Below, in pieces: positions 36,794 to 45,945 of a stretch of 64,000 nucleotides of DNA; the first letter of the stretch is position 1, and every line of letters starts with the position of its first letter. The stretch covers positions 124,001-188,000 of the forward strand of contig NZ_ALJL01000036.1 in assembly GCF_000287675.1 (NCBI RefSeq). Direction: 5' to 3'. Source of the DNA: Lachnoanaerobaculum sp. ICM7 (GTDB taxonomy: Bacteria > Bacillota > Clostridia > Lachnospirales > Lachnospiraceae). Under the pieces are notes generated by a model that was given only the letters and a program-made list of their open reading frames with translations, did no database searches and was not told where the DNA came from. Position numbers and translations under genes: made by a program.

Positions 36794-37450
36794 ATGTTAG
36801 CAACAAAATTATTTGATCACACAATTTTAAAGGCTGATGCAACAAAGGAAGATGTAAAAAAAGTATGTGAAGAGGCAATGGCTTACAGCTTTTGCTCTGT
36901 ATGTGTAAATTCATACTATGTTCCTTATGTTGCCGAACTTCTTCACGGAAGTGATGTTAAAATATGTACTGTAGTGGGCTTCCCTTTGGGAGCTATGTCT
37001 ACAAGAGCAAAGGCGCTTGAAGCAAAGATTGCGGTAATGGACGGCGCCGATGAGGTAGATATGGTTATAAATATCGGTGCATTAAAAGATAAAGATTATG
37101 ATGTTGTTCTGGAAGATATAAAGGCTGTAAAGGAAGCTTGCGGAAACGCTCTTTTAAAAGTAATTATTGAGACTTGTCTTTTAACAGATGAAGAAAAGGT
37201 TAAAGCATGTGAGCTTTCAAAAGAGGCGAATGCCGACTTTGTAAAGACTTCTACAGGATTTTCTACTGCAGGTGCCAAAGTGGAAGATGTTAAGCTTATG
37301 AGAGAAACTGTAGGTAAGGACATGGGAGTAAAAGCAAGTGGTGGAATACATGATAAAGAGTTTGCAAATGCATTGGTTGAAGCAGGTGCAAGCAGACTTG
37401 GAACAAGTGCTACTATAAAGATAGTGGAATCAGCCTTTTATGATGTATAA
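36794..37450 (+). CDS. deoC: Deoxyribose-phosphate aldolase
   Basis: The 218-residue class I aldolase splits 2-deoxyribose 5-phosphate into acetaldehyde and glyceraldehyde 3-phosphate. Motifs are [28 protein letters not shown]-like residues ([14 protein letters not shown]), the Schiff-base lysine in [14 protein letters not shown] and the late VKASGGI. The GGGGG site is close to the ATG. It gives the operon a route for the sugar of deoxynucleosides. Confidence 0.95.
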   Translation: MLATKLFDHTILKADATKEDVKKVCEEAMAYSFCSVCVNSYYVPYVAELLHGSDVKICTVVGFPLGAMSTRAKALEAKIAVMDGADEVDMVINIGALKDKDYDVVLEDIKAVKEACGNALLKVIIETCLLTDEEKVKACELSKEANADFVKTSTGFSTAGAKVEDVKLMRETVGKDMGVKASGGIHDKEFANALVEAGASRLGTSATIKIVESAFYDV

Positions 37451-37460
37451 CGGTTAAGAT

Positions 37461-38432
37461 ATGAATAGAGAAGATATTATAAAATTACCTAAACTTGACT
37501 TACATTGCCATTTGGACGGTTCATTATCAAAGACATTTTTAGAGAATGCTTTGGGAAGAACTTTTACCATGGAAGAGCTGTCAGTCAGTATGGATTGTAA
37601 CAGTCTGGTGGAATATCTTGAAAAATTTGATATTCCATTGGAAGCCATGAACACCGCCAAAAATATCAAGGCCGCCACTGTTGATGTGATGAAGTCGGCA
37701 TCAAAAGAAGGGGTGAGATATATTGAAATAAGATTTGCCCCTCTTTTGTCTGTTTCAGACAGTTTGAAGACAGGGGATGTGATAGAAGCTGTAATAGCGG
37801 GAATCAATGAAGGAAGCAATCTTTTTAATATTCATGGCAATGCCATATGCTGTGCAATGACACATCATGATATTGAAGATAGTAAGGCTATGTTTAAGGT
37901 TGCAAGAGAATACTATGGTAGCGGTGTGGCAGGACTTGATTTGGCAGGAGATGAAGCAAATCATCCTATAGGAGAGTTTAAAAATCTGTTTAAATATGCA
38001 ACAGATTTGGGTATGAACTTTACTATTCATGCAGGTGAGGCAGGACCTAAGTCCAATATAGAAGGCGCTATAGAATATGGTGCAAAGAGAATCGGACATG
38101 GTATTGCTATGAGAAATGATGAAAGGCTTTTGAAACTTGCTAAAGATAAACGTATTGGTATAGAAATGTGCCCAATAAGTAATTATCAGACAAAGGCGGT
38201 AGGAAAAAATGAGATTTATCCATATTCAGACTACATAAAAAGGGGCATACTTGCTACCGTCAATACAGACAACAGATTGGTCAGCAATACAAGTATTACA
38301 AATGAGATATTATTCTTGCAGGAAAGAGATATGATATCCGATTCAGATATTATTCAGGGAATAAAAAATTCAATAGAAGTATCCTTTGCAAGTGATAATA
38401 TTAAAGATATGCTCTTAAAAGAATTAAATTAA
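37461..38432 (+). CDS. add: Adenosine deaminase
   Basis: The 323-residue metal-dependent amidohydrolase turns adenosine or deoxyadenosine into (deoxy)inosine. Zinc ligands and catalytic residues are seen in LDLHCHLDGSLS, FTIHAGEAG, RIGHGIAM and VNTDNRLVSNTS. Purine nucleoside phosphorylase two genes downstream would process the inosine. It lies 10 bases after deoC. Confidence 0.93.
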   Translation: MNREDIIKLPKLDLHCHLDGSLSKTFLENALGRTFTMEELSVSMDCNSLVEYLEKFDIPLEAMNTAKNIKAATVDVMKSASKEGVRYIEIRFAPLLSVSDSLKTGDVIEAVIAGINEGSNLFNIHGNAICCAMTHHDIEDSKAMFKVAREYYGSGVAGLDLAGDEANHPIGEFKNLFKYATDLGMNFTIHAGEAGPKSNIEGAIEYGAKRIGHGIAMRNDERLLKLAKDKRIGIEMCPISNYQTKAVGKNEIYPYSDYIKRGILATVNTDNRLVSNTSITNEILFLQERDMISDSDIIQGIKNSIEVSFASDNIKDMLLKELN

Positions 38433-38480
38433 GGGAATATCTGCTTGTGTACACGTTTGTATGACCGGAAGGTTTTATTT

Positions 38481-39668
38481 ATGAGAAAATATAAAAGAGT
38501 TTTTGTGGTTGTACTGGATTCTTTGGGAATCGGTGCAATGCCGGATGCCGAAAGATTCGGTGATACAAATACAGATACTTTCGGACATATAGTAAAAAGC
38601 TATGGAAAACTTGATATTCCTAATTTAAAAAAGCTGGGAATGTACAATCTTCATCCTGTAGAAGGAGAGTCCGGAGTGGAAAAACCGCTTGGAAGATTTT
38701 TCAGAATGGAAGAGATGAGTAACGGTAAGGATACAATGACAGGTCATTGGGAAATGATGGGACTCAGAATTGAAAAGCCGTTTCAGACATTTACAGATAC
38801 AGGTTTTCCTAAGGAGCTTATAGATGAGCTTGAAAAAAGATGCGGTAAGAGAGTAATCGGTAACAAGTCAGCTTCAGGTACGGAGATACTTGAAGAACTT
38901 GCGGAAGAAGAGATAAATACCGGAGCAATGATAGTGTATACATCTGCCGATTCGGTACTTCAAATCTGTGGAAATGAAGAGACATTCGACCTTCAAAACT
39001 TATACAGATGCTGTGAGATTGCAAGAGAACTTACAATGAAGGATGAATGGAAGGTAGGAAGAGTAATTGCCAGACCTTATGTAGGTAAGAAAAAAGGGGA
39101 ATTTAAGAGAACTTCAAACAGACATGACTATGCTCTAAAGCCTTTTGGAAGGACTGCTCTTAATGTATTAAAGGATGCCGGACTTGATGTTATTTCCATC
39201 GGAAAGATAAACGATATATTTGTCGGAGAAGGAATTACAAAGGCATATCACTCGGATTCAAGTGTGCATGGTATGGAACAGACTATTGATATGCTCTCAG
39301 AAGATTTTACAGGGCTTTGCTTTACAAATCTTGTGGATTTTGACGCTCTTTGGGGGCATAGAAGAAATCCGATAGGATATGCAAAAGAAATTGAAAAGTT
39401 TGATGTTAAGCTTGGTGAGTTTATGGAAAAGATGAATGATGACGATCTTTTAATACTCACTGCAGATCATGGAAACGATCCTACACATACGGGAACAGAC
39501 CACACAAGAGAGGCCGTATTCTTTATGTCATATTCAAAGAAATTTGACGGCGGAAAATTACTTGATACAACCGATACATTTGCAGTAATCGGTGCAAGTA
39601 TAGTGGACAACTTCGGACTGAAGATGCCTGAAAATACAATAGGCTACAGTATTTTAGATAAGCTATAA
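38481..39668 (+). CDS. deoB: Phosphopentomutase
   Basis: The 395-residue alkaline-phosphatase-superfamily enzyme moves phosphate between C1 and C5 of ribose or deoxyribose. The metal-binding start is [15 protein letters not shown], the phosphothreonine region is [13 protein letters not shown], and metal ligands lie in [13 protein letters not shown] and [21 protein letters not shown] use the ATG at 38481, which follows GGAAGG and gives normal family length; a 12-codon upstream extension has no support. It links the phosphorylases to deoC and the pentose phosphate pathway. Confidence 0.95.
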   Translation: MRKYKRVFVVVLDSLGIGAMPDAERFGDTNTDTFGHIVKSYGKLDIPNLKKLGMYNLHPVEGESGVEKPLGRFFRMEEMSNGKDTMTGHWEMMGLRIEKPFQTFTDTGFPKELIDELEKRCGKRVIGNKSASGTEILEELAEEEINTGAMIVYTSADSVLQICGNEETFDLQNLYRCCEIARELTMKDEWKVGRVIARPYVGKKKGEFKRTSNRHDYALKPFGRTALNVLKDAGLDVISIGKINDIFVGEGITKAYHSDSSVHGMEQTIDMLSEDFTGLCFTNLVDFDALWGHRRNPIGYAKEIEKFDVKLGEFMEKMNDDDLLILTADHGNDPTHTGTDHTREAVFFMSYSKKFDGGKLLDTTDTFAVIGASIVDNFGLKMPENTIGYSILDKL

Positions 39669-39678
39669 TGGAGGTTAT

Positions 39679-40500
39679 ATGAATCCGGTTTTCGAAAAAG
39701 TGAAAAAGAGCTATGATTATATCAGAACAGTTACAGATTTTACACCTGAGGTTGCTTTGGTACTTGGCTCAGGTCTTGGTGAGTTTGCAAAGCATATGGA
39801 AGTTGAATGTGAGATTCCATACTCAAGTATTGAGGGATTTCCTGTATCGACTGTGGCAGGGCATGACGGAAGATTTCTCTTCGGTACGGTTGAGGGTGTA
39901 AAGACAGTTATTATGAAGGGAAGAGTTCACTATTATGAGGGTTATCCTGTAACAGATGTAGTACTTCCTACAAGACTTATGATTATGCTTGGAGCAAAGA
40001 AGTTAGTTCTTACAAATGCTGCAGGCGCTGTAAATACTTCATATAAGCCGGGTGATTTGATGATGATCACAGATCATATATCAACCATAGTACCTTCACC
40101 ACTTATAGGTGAAAACATAAGTGAATTCGGAACAAGATTTCCTGATATGAGTAATGTTTATTCAAAGAGACTTCAGGATGTGGTAAGAAAGTCCGCTAAG
40201 GAAGTGGGAGTTTCTCTAAGAGAGGGTGTATACATGCAATTTAGCGGTCCGGCATATGAGACACCTGCCGAGGTAAAACTTGCAAGATTGCTTGGTGCCG
40301 ATGCTGTAGGCATGTCCACTGCGATAGAGGCTGTTGCTGCAAATCATATGGGAATTGAAATCTGCGGTATTTCATGCTTCACAAATATGGCGGCAGGTAT
40401 CTTAGATCAACCTCTCAGCCATGAAGAGGTATCCGAGGCTGCAAATAAGGTTTCTCATATATTTGAGGGATTGGTTAAAAACATAATAAAAAACATATAA
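39679..40500 (+). CDS. punA: Purine nucleoside phosphorylase
   Basis: The 273-residue trimeric-type PNP cleaves inosine and guanosine, and their deoxy forms, to base plus (deoxy)ribose 1-phosphate. Motifs are VALVLGSGLGEFAKHM, STVAGHDGRFLFG, MKGRVHYYEGYP, LTNAAGAVNTSYKPGDLM and GADAVGMSTAIEAVAANHMG. It is the last gene of the operon and is closed by a GC-rich terminator. GGAGG precedes the ATG. Confidence 0.95.
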   Translation: MNPVFEKVKKSYDYIRTVTDFTPEVALVLGSGLGEFAKHMEVECEIPYSSIEGFPVSTVAGHDGRFLFGTVEGVKTVIMKGRVHYYEGYPVTDVVLPTRLMIMLGAKKLVLTNAAGAVNTSYKPGDLMMITDHISTIVPSPLIGENISEFGTRFPDMSNVYSKRLQDVVRKSAKEVGVSLREGVYMQFSGPAYETPAEVKLARLLGADAVGMSTAIEAVAANHMGIEICGISCFTNMAAGILDQPLSHEEVSEAANKVSHIFEGLVKNIIKNI

Positions 40501-40507
40501 TTTTTTT

Positions 40508-40530
40508 GGGGGCATAGTGCCCCCTTTTTC
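40508..40530 (+). terminator. Terminator of the nucleoside operon
   Basis: GGGGGCA and TGCCCCC form a strong 7-bp stem with a TAG loop and a T tract. Confidence 0.88.
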
Positions 40531-40640
40531 ACTGTACAAGTATTATTAAAATGAATGTGATTTTCAGTTTTATCCACTTGTTTTTTTAGTAGTTTCATTA
40601 TAAAATAGCTTAAGATTGTTTTGTATTTAACAATTTTATT

Positions 40641-40699
40641 AATATTATATTTTACATGAAAAATATAATATTATAGTGATTAAAATACACTTTAATCAC
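40641..40699. promoter_or_regulatory. Two palindromes in the leader of the decarboxylase operon
   Basis: The 231-base gap 40501-40731 holds two perfect inverted repeats. AATATTATATTTT and its complement flank ACATG at 40641-40672. GTGATTAAA and TTTAATCAC flank ATACAC at 40676-40699. The second has the size and symmetry of a repressor operator and lies 33 bases before the first gene. Neither has a T tract, so terminators are unlikely. No known regulator consensus is recognised with confidence. Confidence 0.5.
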
Positions 40700-40731
40700 A
40701 ACAATTTATTAATTAATACGGAGGTTTGTAT

Positions 40732-42183
40732 ATGGCTCAAATAGGAGTTTCTGCTATGAAACGAATTGAAGATTTGCTGGATATCGGAAGTTTTGTGGAA
40801 ATTGGATCATATATAAGTTCAAGGAACACAGATTTTAATCTATCTGACAAGGAGACTCCAAAGGATGGGGTTTTGACCGGTTACGGTACGATTAATGACA
40901 GTCTGGTATATGTGTACAGTCAGGATCCTTCAGTGCTTGGCGGCTCAATAGGAGAAATGCATGCAAAGAAGATTGTTTCACTATATGATATGGCAATGAA
41001 GATGGGAGCACCGGTAATAGGGCTGGTTGATTGTGCGGGTCTTAGACTTGAAGAGTCTTTTGATGCATTGGATGCCTTTGGAAAAATATATTTAGCACAG
41101 ACAAAAGCAAGCGGTGTTATTCCACAGATACAGGCGGTATTCGGTCTAAGTGGCGGTGGAATGGCAATAAGCAACGGACTCAGTGATTTTGTATTTATGG
41201 AGCAGGATAAGGCAAAAGTCTTTGTAAATTCTCCAAATGCTATAAACGGAAATTCACAGGATAAGAATGATTTTTCAAGTGCCAAGTTCCAATCGGAATC
41301 CACAGGTTTGGTTGATTTTATAGGAACCGAGTCTGAAATCATTTTAGGAATCAGAGAGCTCATTTCAGTTCTTCCTGCAAATAATGAAGATGATATGTCA
41401 TATATCGAATGTATGGATGATTTAAACAGACTTACACCTGAACTTGAGGGCAGAATAAGCGATCCTGCACTTGCACTGAATATTATTTCAGACAGCGGAT
41501 ATGTACTTGAAGTAAAGAAAAATTTTGCGAGAGAGATGTTTACAGGATTTATCAGATTAAACGGTAATACTGTCGGAGTTGTTGCAAACAGAAGAGCACT
41601 GTATGATGAGAACGGTGAAATTGCAGATGAGTTTGAAAATGTACTTTCTCATCAGGGAAGTGATAAGGCGGCAGGTTTTGTTGAATTTTGTGATGCTTTC
41701 AATATTCCTGTACTTACACTTGTAGATGTAAAAGGATATAAAGCTACAAAATGCAGTGAGAAGAGAATGCCTAAGGCAGGCGCAAAGCTTACATATGCAT
41801 ATGCAAATGCAACAGTTCCTAAGGTAAGCCTTATAGTAGGTGATGCTTACGGAAGCGCTTCACTTTCAATGAATTCAAAATCAATAGGTGCTGACATTGT
41901 ATTTGCATGGGAAAATGCAAAGATGGGTATGATGAATGCAAGTGAGGCTGTAAAGATAATATATTCAAAAGAAATTGATTCAAGTGAGGATATAAAGACA
42001 ACTCTTGAAGAGAAAACAAGAGAGTATGAGAACTTACAAAATTCAGCCGTATATGCTGCAAGAAGAGGATATGTAGATGATATTATCACAGTAGCAGATA
42101 CAAGAAAGAGATTGTTGGCAGCCTTTGAAATGCTTTTTACAAAGAAAGAAGATCGTCCATATAAGAAACATGGATCAATTTAG
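40732..42183 (+). CDS. Acyl-CoA carboxyltransferase subunit (MmdA/12S-like)
   Basis: The 483-residue crotonase-fold carboxyltransferase resembles the alpha subunit of methylmalonyl-CoA decarboxylase and the 12S subunit of transcarboxylase. It has SVLGGSIGEMHAKKIVSLYDMA-type residues, VIGLVDCAGLRLEE in the N-domain, and VLTLVDVKGYKATKCSEK and GDAYGSASLSMNSKSIGADIVFAWENA in the C-domain. It transfers a carboxyl group between an acyl-CoA and biotin. At 483 residues it is a little shorter than the usual 510. The ATG at 40732 has CGGAGG upstream; the TTG two codons earlier is unlikely. Confidence 0.82.
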   Translation: MAQIGVSAMKRIEDLLDIGSFVEIGSYISSRNTDFNLSDKETPKDGVLTGYGTINDSLVYVYSQDPSVLGGSIGEMHAKKIVSLYDMAMKMGAPVIGLVDCAGLRLEESFDALDAFGKIYLAQTKASGVIPQIQAVFGLSGGGMAISNGLSDFVFMEQDKAKVFVNSPNAINGNSQDKNDFSSAKFQSESTGLVDFIGTESEIILGIRELISVLPANNEDDMSYIECMDDLNRLTPELEGRISDPALALNIISDSGYVLEVKKNFAREMFTGFIRLNGNTVGVVANRRALYDENGEIADEFENVLSHQGSDKAAGFVEFCDAFNIPVLTLVDVKGYKATKCSEKRMPKAGAKLTYAYANATVPKVSLIVGDAYGSASLSMNSKSIGADIVFAWENAKMGMMNASEAVKIIYSKEIDSSEDIKTTLEEKTREYENLQNSAVYAARRGYVDDIITVADTRKRLLAAFEMLFTKKEDRPYKKHGSI

Positions 42184-42192
42184 AGGTGAATC

Positions 42193-42921
42193 ATGAAAAA
42201 GAGAATAAAGTATTTAATCTTAAGTCTGTTTATGATTGCCATGCTGGCACTTAGTGCATGCGGTAAGAAGGCCGACTCTGAGAGTTCAATACCTGAGGAG
42301 GTTTCAAACCAGCTTCCTGTACAGGCTGAAAGCTTATTGAATCAGCTGTACAAAATGGATGATGCGGAGCTTGATCAGGTAATTGAGGGTGTAGAGCAAA
42401 ACGGTCAGACAGCCTTTGCCGAAGGAGTAAAAAACTTTAAATCAACAAAGGAGCTTGTCGGAGATCTTGTAGGAATTGATGATACAAAAGTCTCAGCTTC
42501 AGAAGGCAATTATGTTGTTAAGGTAAATTATTCCGGCGAAAAGAGAAAATCCGAGATGACACTCGGTTTTGACAGCAAAACAAATCAGGTAGCGGTATTT
42601 TCTATCACACCTAAGTACAGCGTTATTGAAAATATGGAAAAGGCCGCACTGAATACAGTTCTAGGTATGGGAACAGTATTTATTATATTGATTTTTATAT
42701 CATTCCTTATAAGCTTGTTTAAGTATATAAATGTATTTGAGAATAAATTAAAAGCAAAGACTAAGGAAGAACCTGTAATTGAGGCGGTAAAGGTAAACGA
42801 GCCTGAAAATCTTGAGGATGATTTGGAGCTGGTAGCGGTTATAACGGCAGCCATAGCGGAGTTTAGCAATACAGATGCATCAAACCTTATAGTTCGTTCA
42901 ATAAAGAGAGTTAAAAGATAG
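42193..42921 (+). CDS. Sodium-pump decarboxylase gamma (OadG-like) subunit with a lipoprotein signal
   Basis: The 242-residue protein has an N-terminal lipoprotein signal (LALSAC, Cys about 23), an outside domain at about 25-145, one membrane helix (VLGMGTVFIILIFISFLISL) and a cytoplasmic tail. The tail ends ELVAVITAAIAEF then SNLIVRSIKRV, which matches OadG/MmdD-type gamma subunits that hold the complex together. The extra outside domain with a lipid anchor is larger than classical OadG (about 80-100 residues) and is known to me mainly from Clostridia. It lies 9 bases after the carboxyltransferase gene. Confidence 0.75.
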   Translation: MKKRIKYLILSLFMIAMLALSACGKKADSESSIPEEVSNQLPVQAESLLNQLYKMDDAELDQVIEGVEQNGQTAFAEGVKNFKSTKELVGDLVGIDDTKVSASEGNYVVKVNYSGEKRKSEMTLGFDSKTNQVAVFSITPKYSVIENMEKAALNTVLGMGTVFIILIFISFLISLFKYINVFENKLKAKTKEEPVIEAVKVNEPENLEDDLELVAVITAAIAEFSNTDASNLIVRSIKRVKR

Positions 42922-42932
42922 TGGAGGGAAAA

Positions 42933-43298
42933 ATGAAGAATTATACTATTACAGTAAATGGCAAATCATATGAAGTTTCTGTTGAGGAAAGAGGAGGAGC
43001 AAGTGCTCCTGTTACACCTGTAGTGTCTACACCGGTTGCACCTGTTGCTAAGCAGGCGGCACCTGCTGCAAGTGGAAGTGAAGGTAGAGTAAAGGTTGTT
43101 GCACCTATGAGCGGAAAGATCCTTGGAATCAAGGTAAGTCTTAATCAGGCAGTTAAAAAAGGTGAAGTGGTAGCTGTACTTGAAGCTATGAAGATGGAAA
43201 ATGATATCGTTGCACTTGAGGACGGTACAATTGCAAGTATAAATGTAAATGTTGGAGACAGTGTTGAAACTAATCAAACTCTTGTAACAATCAACTAA
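42933..43298 (+). CDS. Biotin carboxyl carrier protein of the decarboxylase
   Basis: The 121-residue protein has a short N-terminal domain, a Pro/Ala-rich flexible linker (residues about 25-50) and a C-terminal biotinyl domain with EAMKMEN; the biotinylated lysine is residue 87. It carries carboxyl groups between the carboxyltransferases and the membrane beta subunit. The ATG at 42933 has GGAGGG upstream, while a GTG at 42921 overlapping the previous stop is less likely. Confidence 0.9.
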   Translation: MKNYTITVNGKSYEVSVEERGGASAPVTPVVSTPVAPVAKQAAPAASGSEGRVKVVAPMSGKILGIKVSLNQAVKKGEVVAVLEAMKMENDIVALEDGTIASINVNVGDSVETNQTLVTIN

Positions 43299-43316
43299 TA
43301 TCCGGAGGGAGAAAAA

Positions 43317-44468
43317 ATGGATTATATATTAAATACATTATCCAATTTGATTGCTCAGACCGCATTCATGAATCTTACCTTTGGCAATTTGATAATGATT
43401 TTTGTTGCCTTTATATTCCTGTATTTGGCAATCAAAAAGGGATTTGAGCCTCTTTTGCTGGTTCCGATTGCTTTCGGTATGTTACTTGTAAATATCTACC
43501 CGGATATAATGCTTAGACCTGAGAATTCGGCAAACGGTGTTGGAGGTTTGCTTCACTATTTCTATGTATTGGATGAATGGAGTATACTACCTTCACTTAT
43601 ATTCATGGGTGTAGGTGCACAGACCGATTTCGGTCCGCTTATAGCAAATCCGAAATCATTCTTACTTGGTGCAGCGGCACAGTTTGGAATTTATGCGGCT
43701 TATTTTATAGCAATCTTTATGGGATTTAATGATAAGGCGGCAGCGGCAATATCTATTATTGGTGGAGCTGACGGCCCTACTTCTATCTTCCTTGCAGGTA
43801 AGCTTGGACAGACTGAATACCTGGGACCTATAGCTGTAGCGGCGTATTCATATATGGCTTTGGTACCTATCATACAGCCGCCTATTATGAAATTCTTTAC
43901 AACTGATGAAGAGAAGAGAATCAAGATGGAGCAGCTTCGTCCTGTATCACAGCTTGAGAAGATACTTTTCCCTATAATAGTTACGGTAGTGGTATGTCTT
44001 ATACTTCCTACTACAGCACCTTTGGTAGGTATGCTGATGCTTGGAAACCTCTTTAAAGAGAGTGGAGTTGTAAAGCAGCTTACAGAGACAGCAGCAAATG
44101 CAATGATGTATATCGTTGTTATCTTACTTGGAACCAGTGTTGGTGCTACAACAAGTGCGGAGGCATTCCTTAAAGTTACAACTTTAAAGATTGTAGCACT
44201 TGGACTTATAGCTTTTGCTTTCGGTACCTGGGCAGGTGTAATATTCGGTAAGATAATGTGTAAGGTTACAGGCGGTAAGGTAAATCCGCTTATCGGTTCG
44301 GCAGGTGTTTCGGCAGTGCCAATGGCAGCCAGAGTTTCACAAAAGGTTGGTGCAGAGTATGATCCTACAAACTTCCTTTTGATGCATGCTATGGGGCCTA
44401 ATGTGGCAGGTGTTATCGGTACGGCTGTAGCTGCCGGAACCTTTATGGCAATATTCGGAATAGTATAA
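43317..44468 (+). CDS. oadB: Sodium-pump decarboxylase beta subunit (OadB/MmdB-like)
   Basis: The 383-residue integral membrane protein decarboxylates carboxybiotin and pumps sodium out. Family motifs include SLIFMGVGAQTDFGPLIANP, IIGGADGPTSIFLAGKL with the conserved Asp, PLIGSAGVSAVPMAARV and FLLMHAMGPNVAGVIGTAVA. Length and motifs are complete. It follows the biotin carrier by 18 bases, with GGAGGG before the ATG. Confidence 0.93.
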   Translation: MDYILNTLSNLIAQTAFMNLTFGNLIMIFVAFIFLYLAIKKGFEPLLLVPIAFGMLLVNIYPDIMLRPENSANGVGGLLHYFYVLDEWSILPSLIFMGVGAQTDFGPLIANPKSFLLGAAAQFGIYAAYFIAIFMGFNDKAAAAISIIGGADGPTSIFLAGKLGQTEYLGPIAVAAYSYMALVPIIQPPIMKFFTTDEEKRIKMEQLRPVSQLEKILFPIIVTVVVCLILPTTAPLVGMLMLGNLFKESGVVKQLTETAANAMMYIVVILLGTSVGATTSAEAFLKVTTLKIVALGLIAFAFGTWAGVIFGKIMCKVTGGKVNPLIGSAGVSAVPMAARVSQKVGAEYDPTNFLLMHAMGPNVAGVIGTAVAAGTFMAIFGIV

Positions 44469-44477
44469 GGAGGGATT

Positions 44478-45893
44478 ATGGCAGAAATTCAGAAAAAGCC
44501 TGTTCAGATAGTTGAGACTGTGCTACGTGATGCACATCAGTCTTTGGTAGCAACAAGAATGACTACAGAACAGATGCTTCCTATAATAGATAAAATGGAT
44601 AAAGTAGGATACAGGGCTGTAGAATGTTGGGGTGGTGCTACATTTGACGCTTCGCTCAGATTCTTACATGAAGATCCGTGGGAAAGACTTCGTAAGTTTA
44701 AAGACGGATTCAAAAACACTAAACTTCAAATGCTCTTTAGAGGACAGAATATCCTTGGATACAATCATTATGCAGATGATGTTGTAGAGTACTTCGTTCA
44801 AAAGTCGGTTGCAAACGGTATTGATATAATTCGTATTTTTGATGCGTTAAATGATATCAGAAACTTAAAGACAGCTGTTTATGCGGCAAATAAAGAGAAG
44901 AATGCTGAAGTTCAAATAGCTCTTTGCTATACTTTGGGCGATGCATACACACTTGAGTATTGGAAAGATATTGCAAAGAGAATTGAGGACATGGGTGCAG
45001 ATTCTCTCTGTGTAAAGGATATGGCAGGACTTTTGACACCATATGCCGCAGAGGAACTTATAGGAAGCCTTAAGGAATCTACAAACTTACCTATAGAGCT
45101 TCATACTCACTATACAGCAGGTGTGGCTTCTATGACTCTTTTAAAGGCGGTAGAGTCAGGCTGTGATATAATTGATACAGCTATTTCACCTCTTGCGCTT
45201 GGAACTTCACAACCTGCAACGGAAGTAATGGTAGAGACTTTCAGAGGAACACCATATGATACAGGTCTTGATATCAACTTACTTTCTGAAATAGCAGACT
45301 ATTTCAGACCTATAAGAGAAGAGTTTATAAAGAGCGGATTACTTAATCCTAAGGTACTTGGAGTAAATATCAATACTTTAAAATATCAGGTTCCGGGAGG
45401 AATGCTTTCAAACCTTATAAATCAGTTAAAAGAAGCAGGTAAGGAAGATAAGTACAGAGAAGTTTTGGAGGAGATTCCAAGAGTTAGAAAAGACTTCGGA
45501 GAACCGCCACTTGTTACACCTTCATCACAGATAGTAGGTACACAGGCGGTTATGAATGTGCTCTCAGGTGAGAGATATAAGTTGGTTCCAAAGGAATCAA
45601 AGAAGATAATGCTTGGAGAATTCGGTCAGACTATCAAACCTTTCAATAAGGAAGTGCAAAAGAAGATAATAGGTGATGAGAAGCCTATTACATGCAGACC
45701 GGCAGATCTTATTGCACCACAGCTTCCTGAATTTGAGAAGCAGGTTGCAAAGTGGAAAGAGCAGGATGAAGATGTGCTTACATATGCACTTTTCCCAAAG
45801 GTTGCAGAGGAGTTCTTTGAGTACAGAGCAGCACAAAAGACAAAAGTGGATATGACTAAAGCAGACAAAGAAGCAGGAGCATATCCGGTATAG
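44478..45893 (+). CDS. oadA: Oxaloacetate decarboxylase alpha / pyruvate carboxylase subunit B-like carboxyltransferase
   Basis: The 471-residue TIM-barrel carboxyltransferase belongs to the OadA/PycB/5S family: ETVLRDAHQSLVATRMTTEQM, ECWGGATFDASLRFLHEDPW, KDMAGLLTPYAA, ELHTHYTAGVASMT (metal ligands HxH) and the late VTPSSQIVGTQAVMNVL. It lacks a C-terminal biotin domain, which is encoded separately at 42933. It reacts with oxaloacetate or pyruvate. Having this subunit beside an acyl-CoA carboxyltransferase gives the operon the parts list of a transcarboxylase plus a sodium pump. Confidence 0.92.
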   Translation: MAEIQKKPVQIVETVLRDAHQSLVATRMTTEQMLPIIDKMDKVGYRAVECWGGATFDASLRFLHEDPWERLRKFKDGFKNTKLQMLFRGQNILGYNHYADDVVEYFVQKSVANGIDIIRIFDALNDIRNLKTAVYAANKEKNAEVQIALCYTLGDAYTLEYWKDIAKRIEDMGADSLCVKDMAGLLTPYAAEELIGSLKESTNLPIELHTHYTAGVASMTLLKAVESGCDIIDTAISPLALGTSQPATEVMVETFRGTPYDTGLDINLLSEIADYFRPIREEFIKSGLLNPKVLGVNINTLKYQVPGGMLSNLINQLKEAGKEDKYREVLEEIPRVRKDFGEPPLVTPSSQIVGTQAVMNVLSGERYKLVPKESKKIMLGEFGQTIKPFNKEVQKKIIGDEKPITCRPADLIAPQLPEFEKQVAKWKEQDEDVLTYALFPKVAEEFFEYRAAQKTKVDMTKADKEAGAYPV

Positions 45894-45908
45894 GTAAAAT
45901 AAGTATTC

Positions 45909-45939
45909 AAAAATCCCTTACTTAATGTAGGGGATTTTT
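45909..45939 (+). terminator. Terminator of the decarboxylase operon
   Basis: AAAAATCCCTTAC pairs with GTAGGGGATTTTT (one T-G pair) and continues into T residues. Confidence 0.82.
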
Positions 45940-45945
45940 ATGTAA

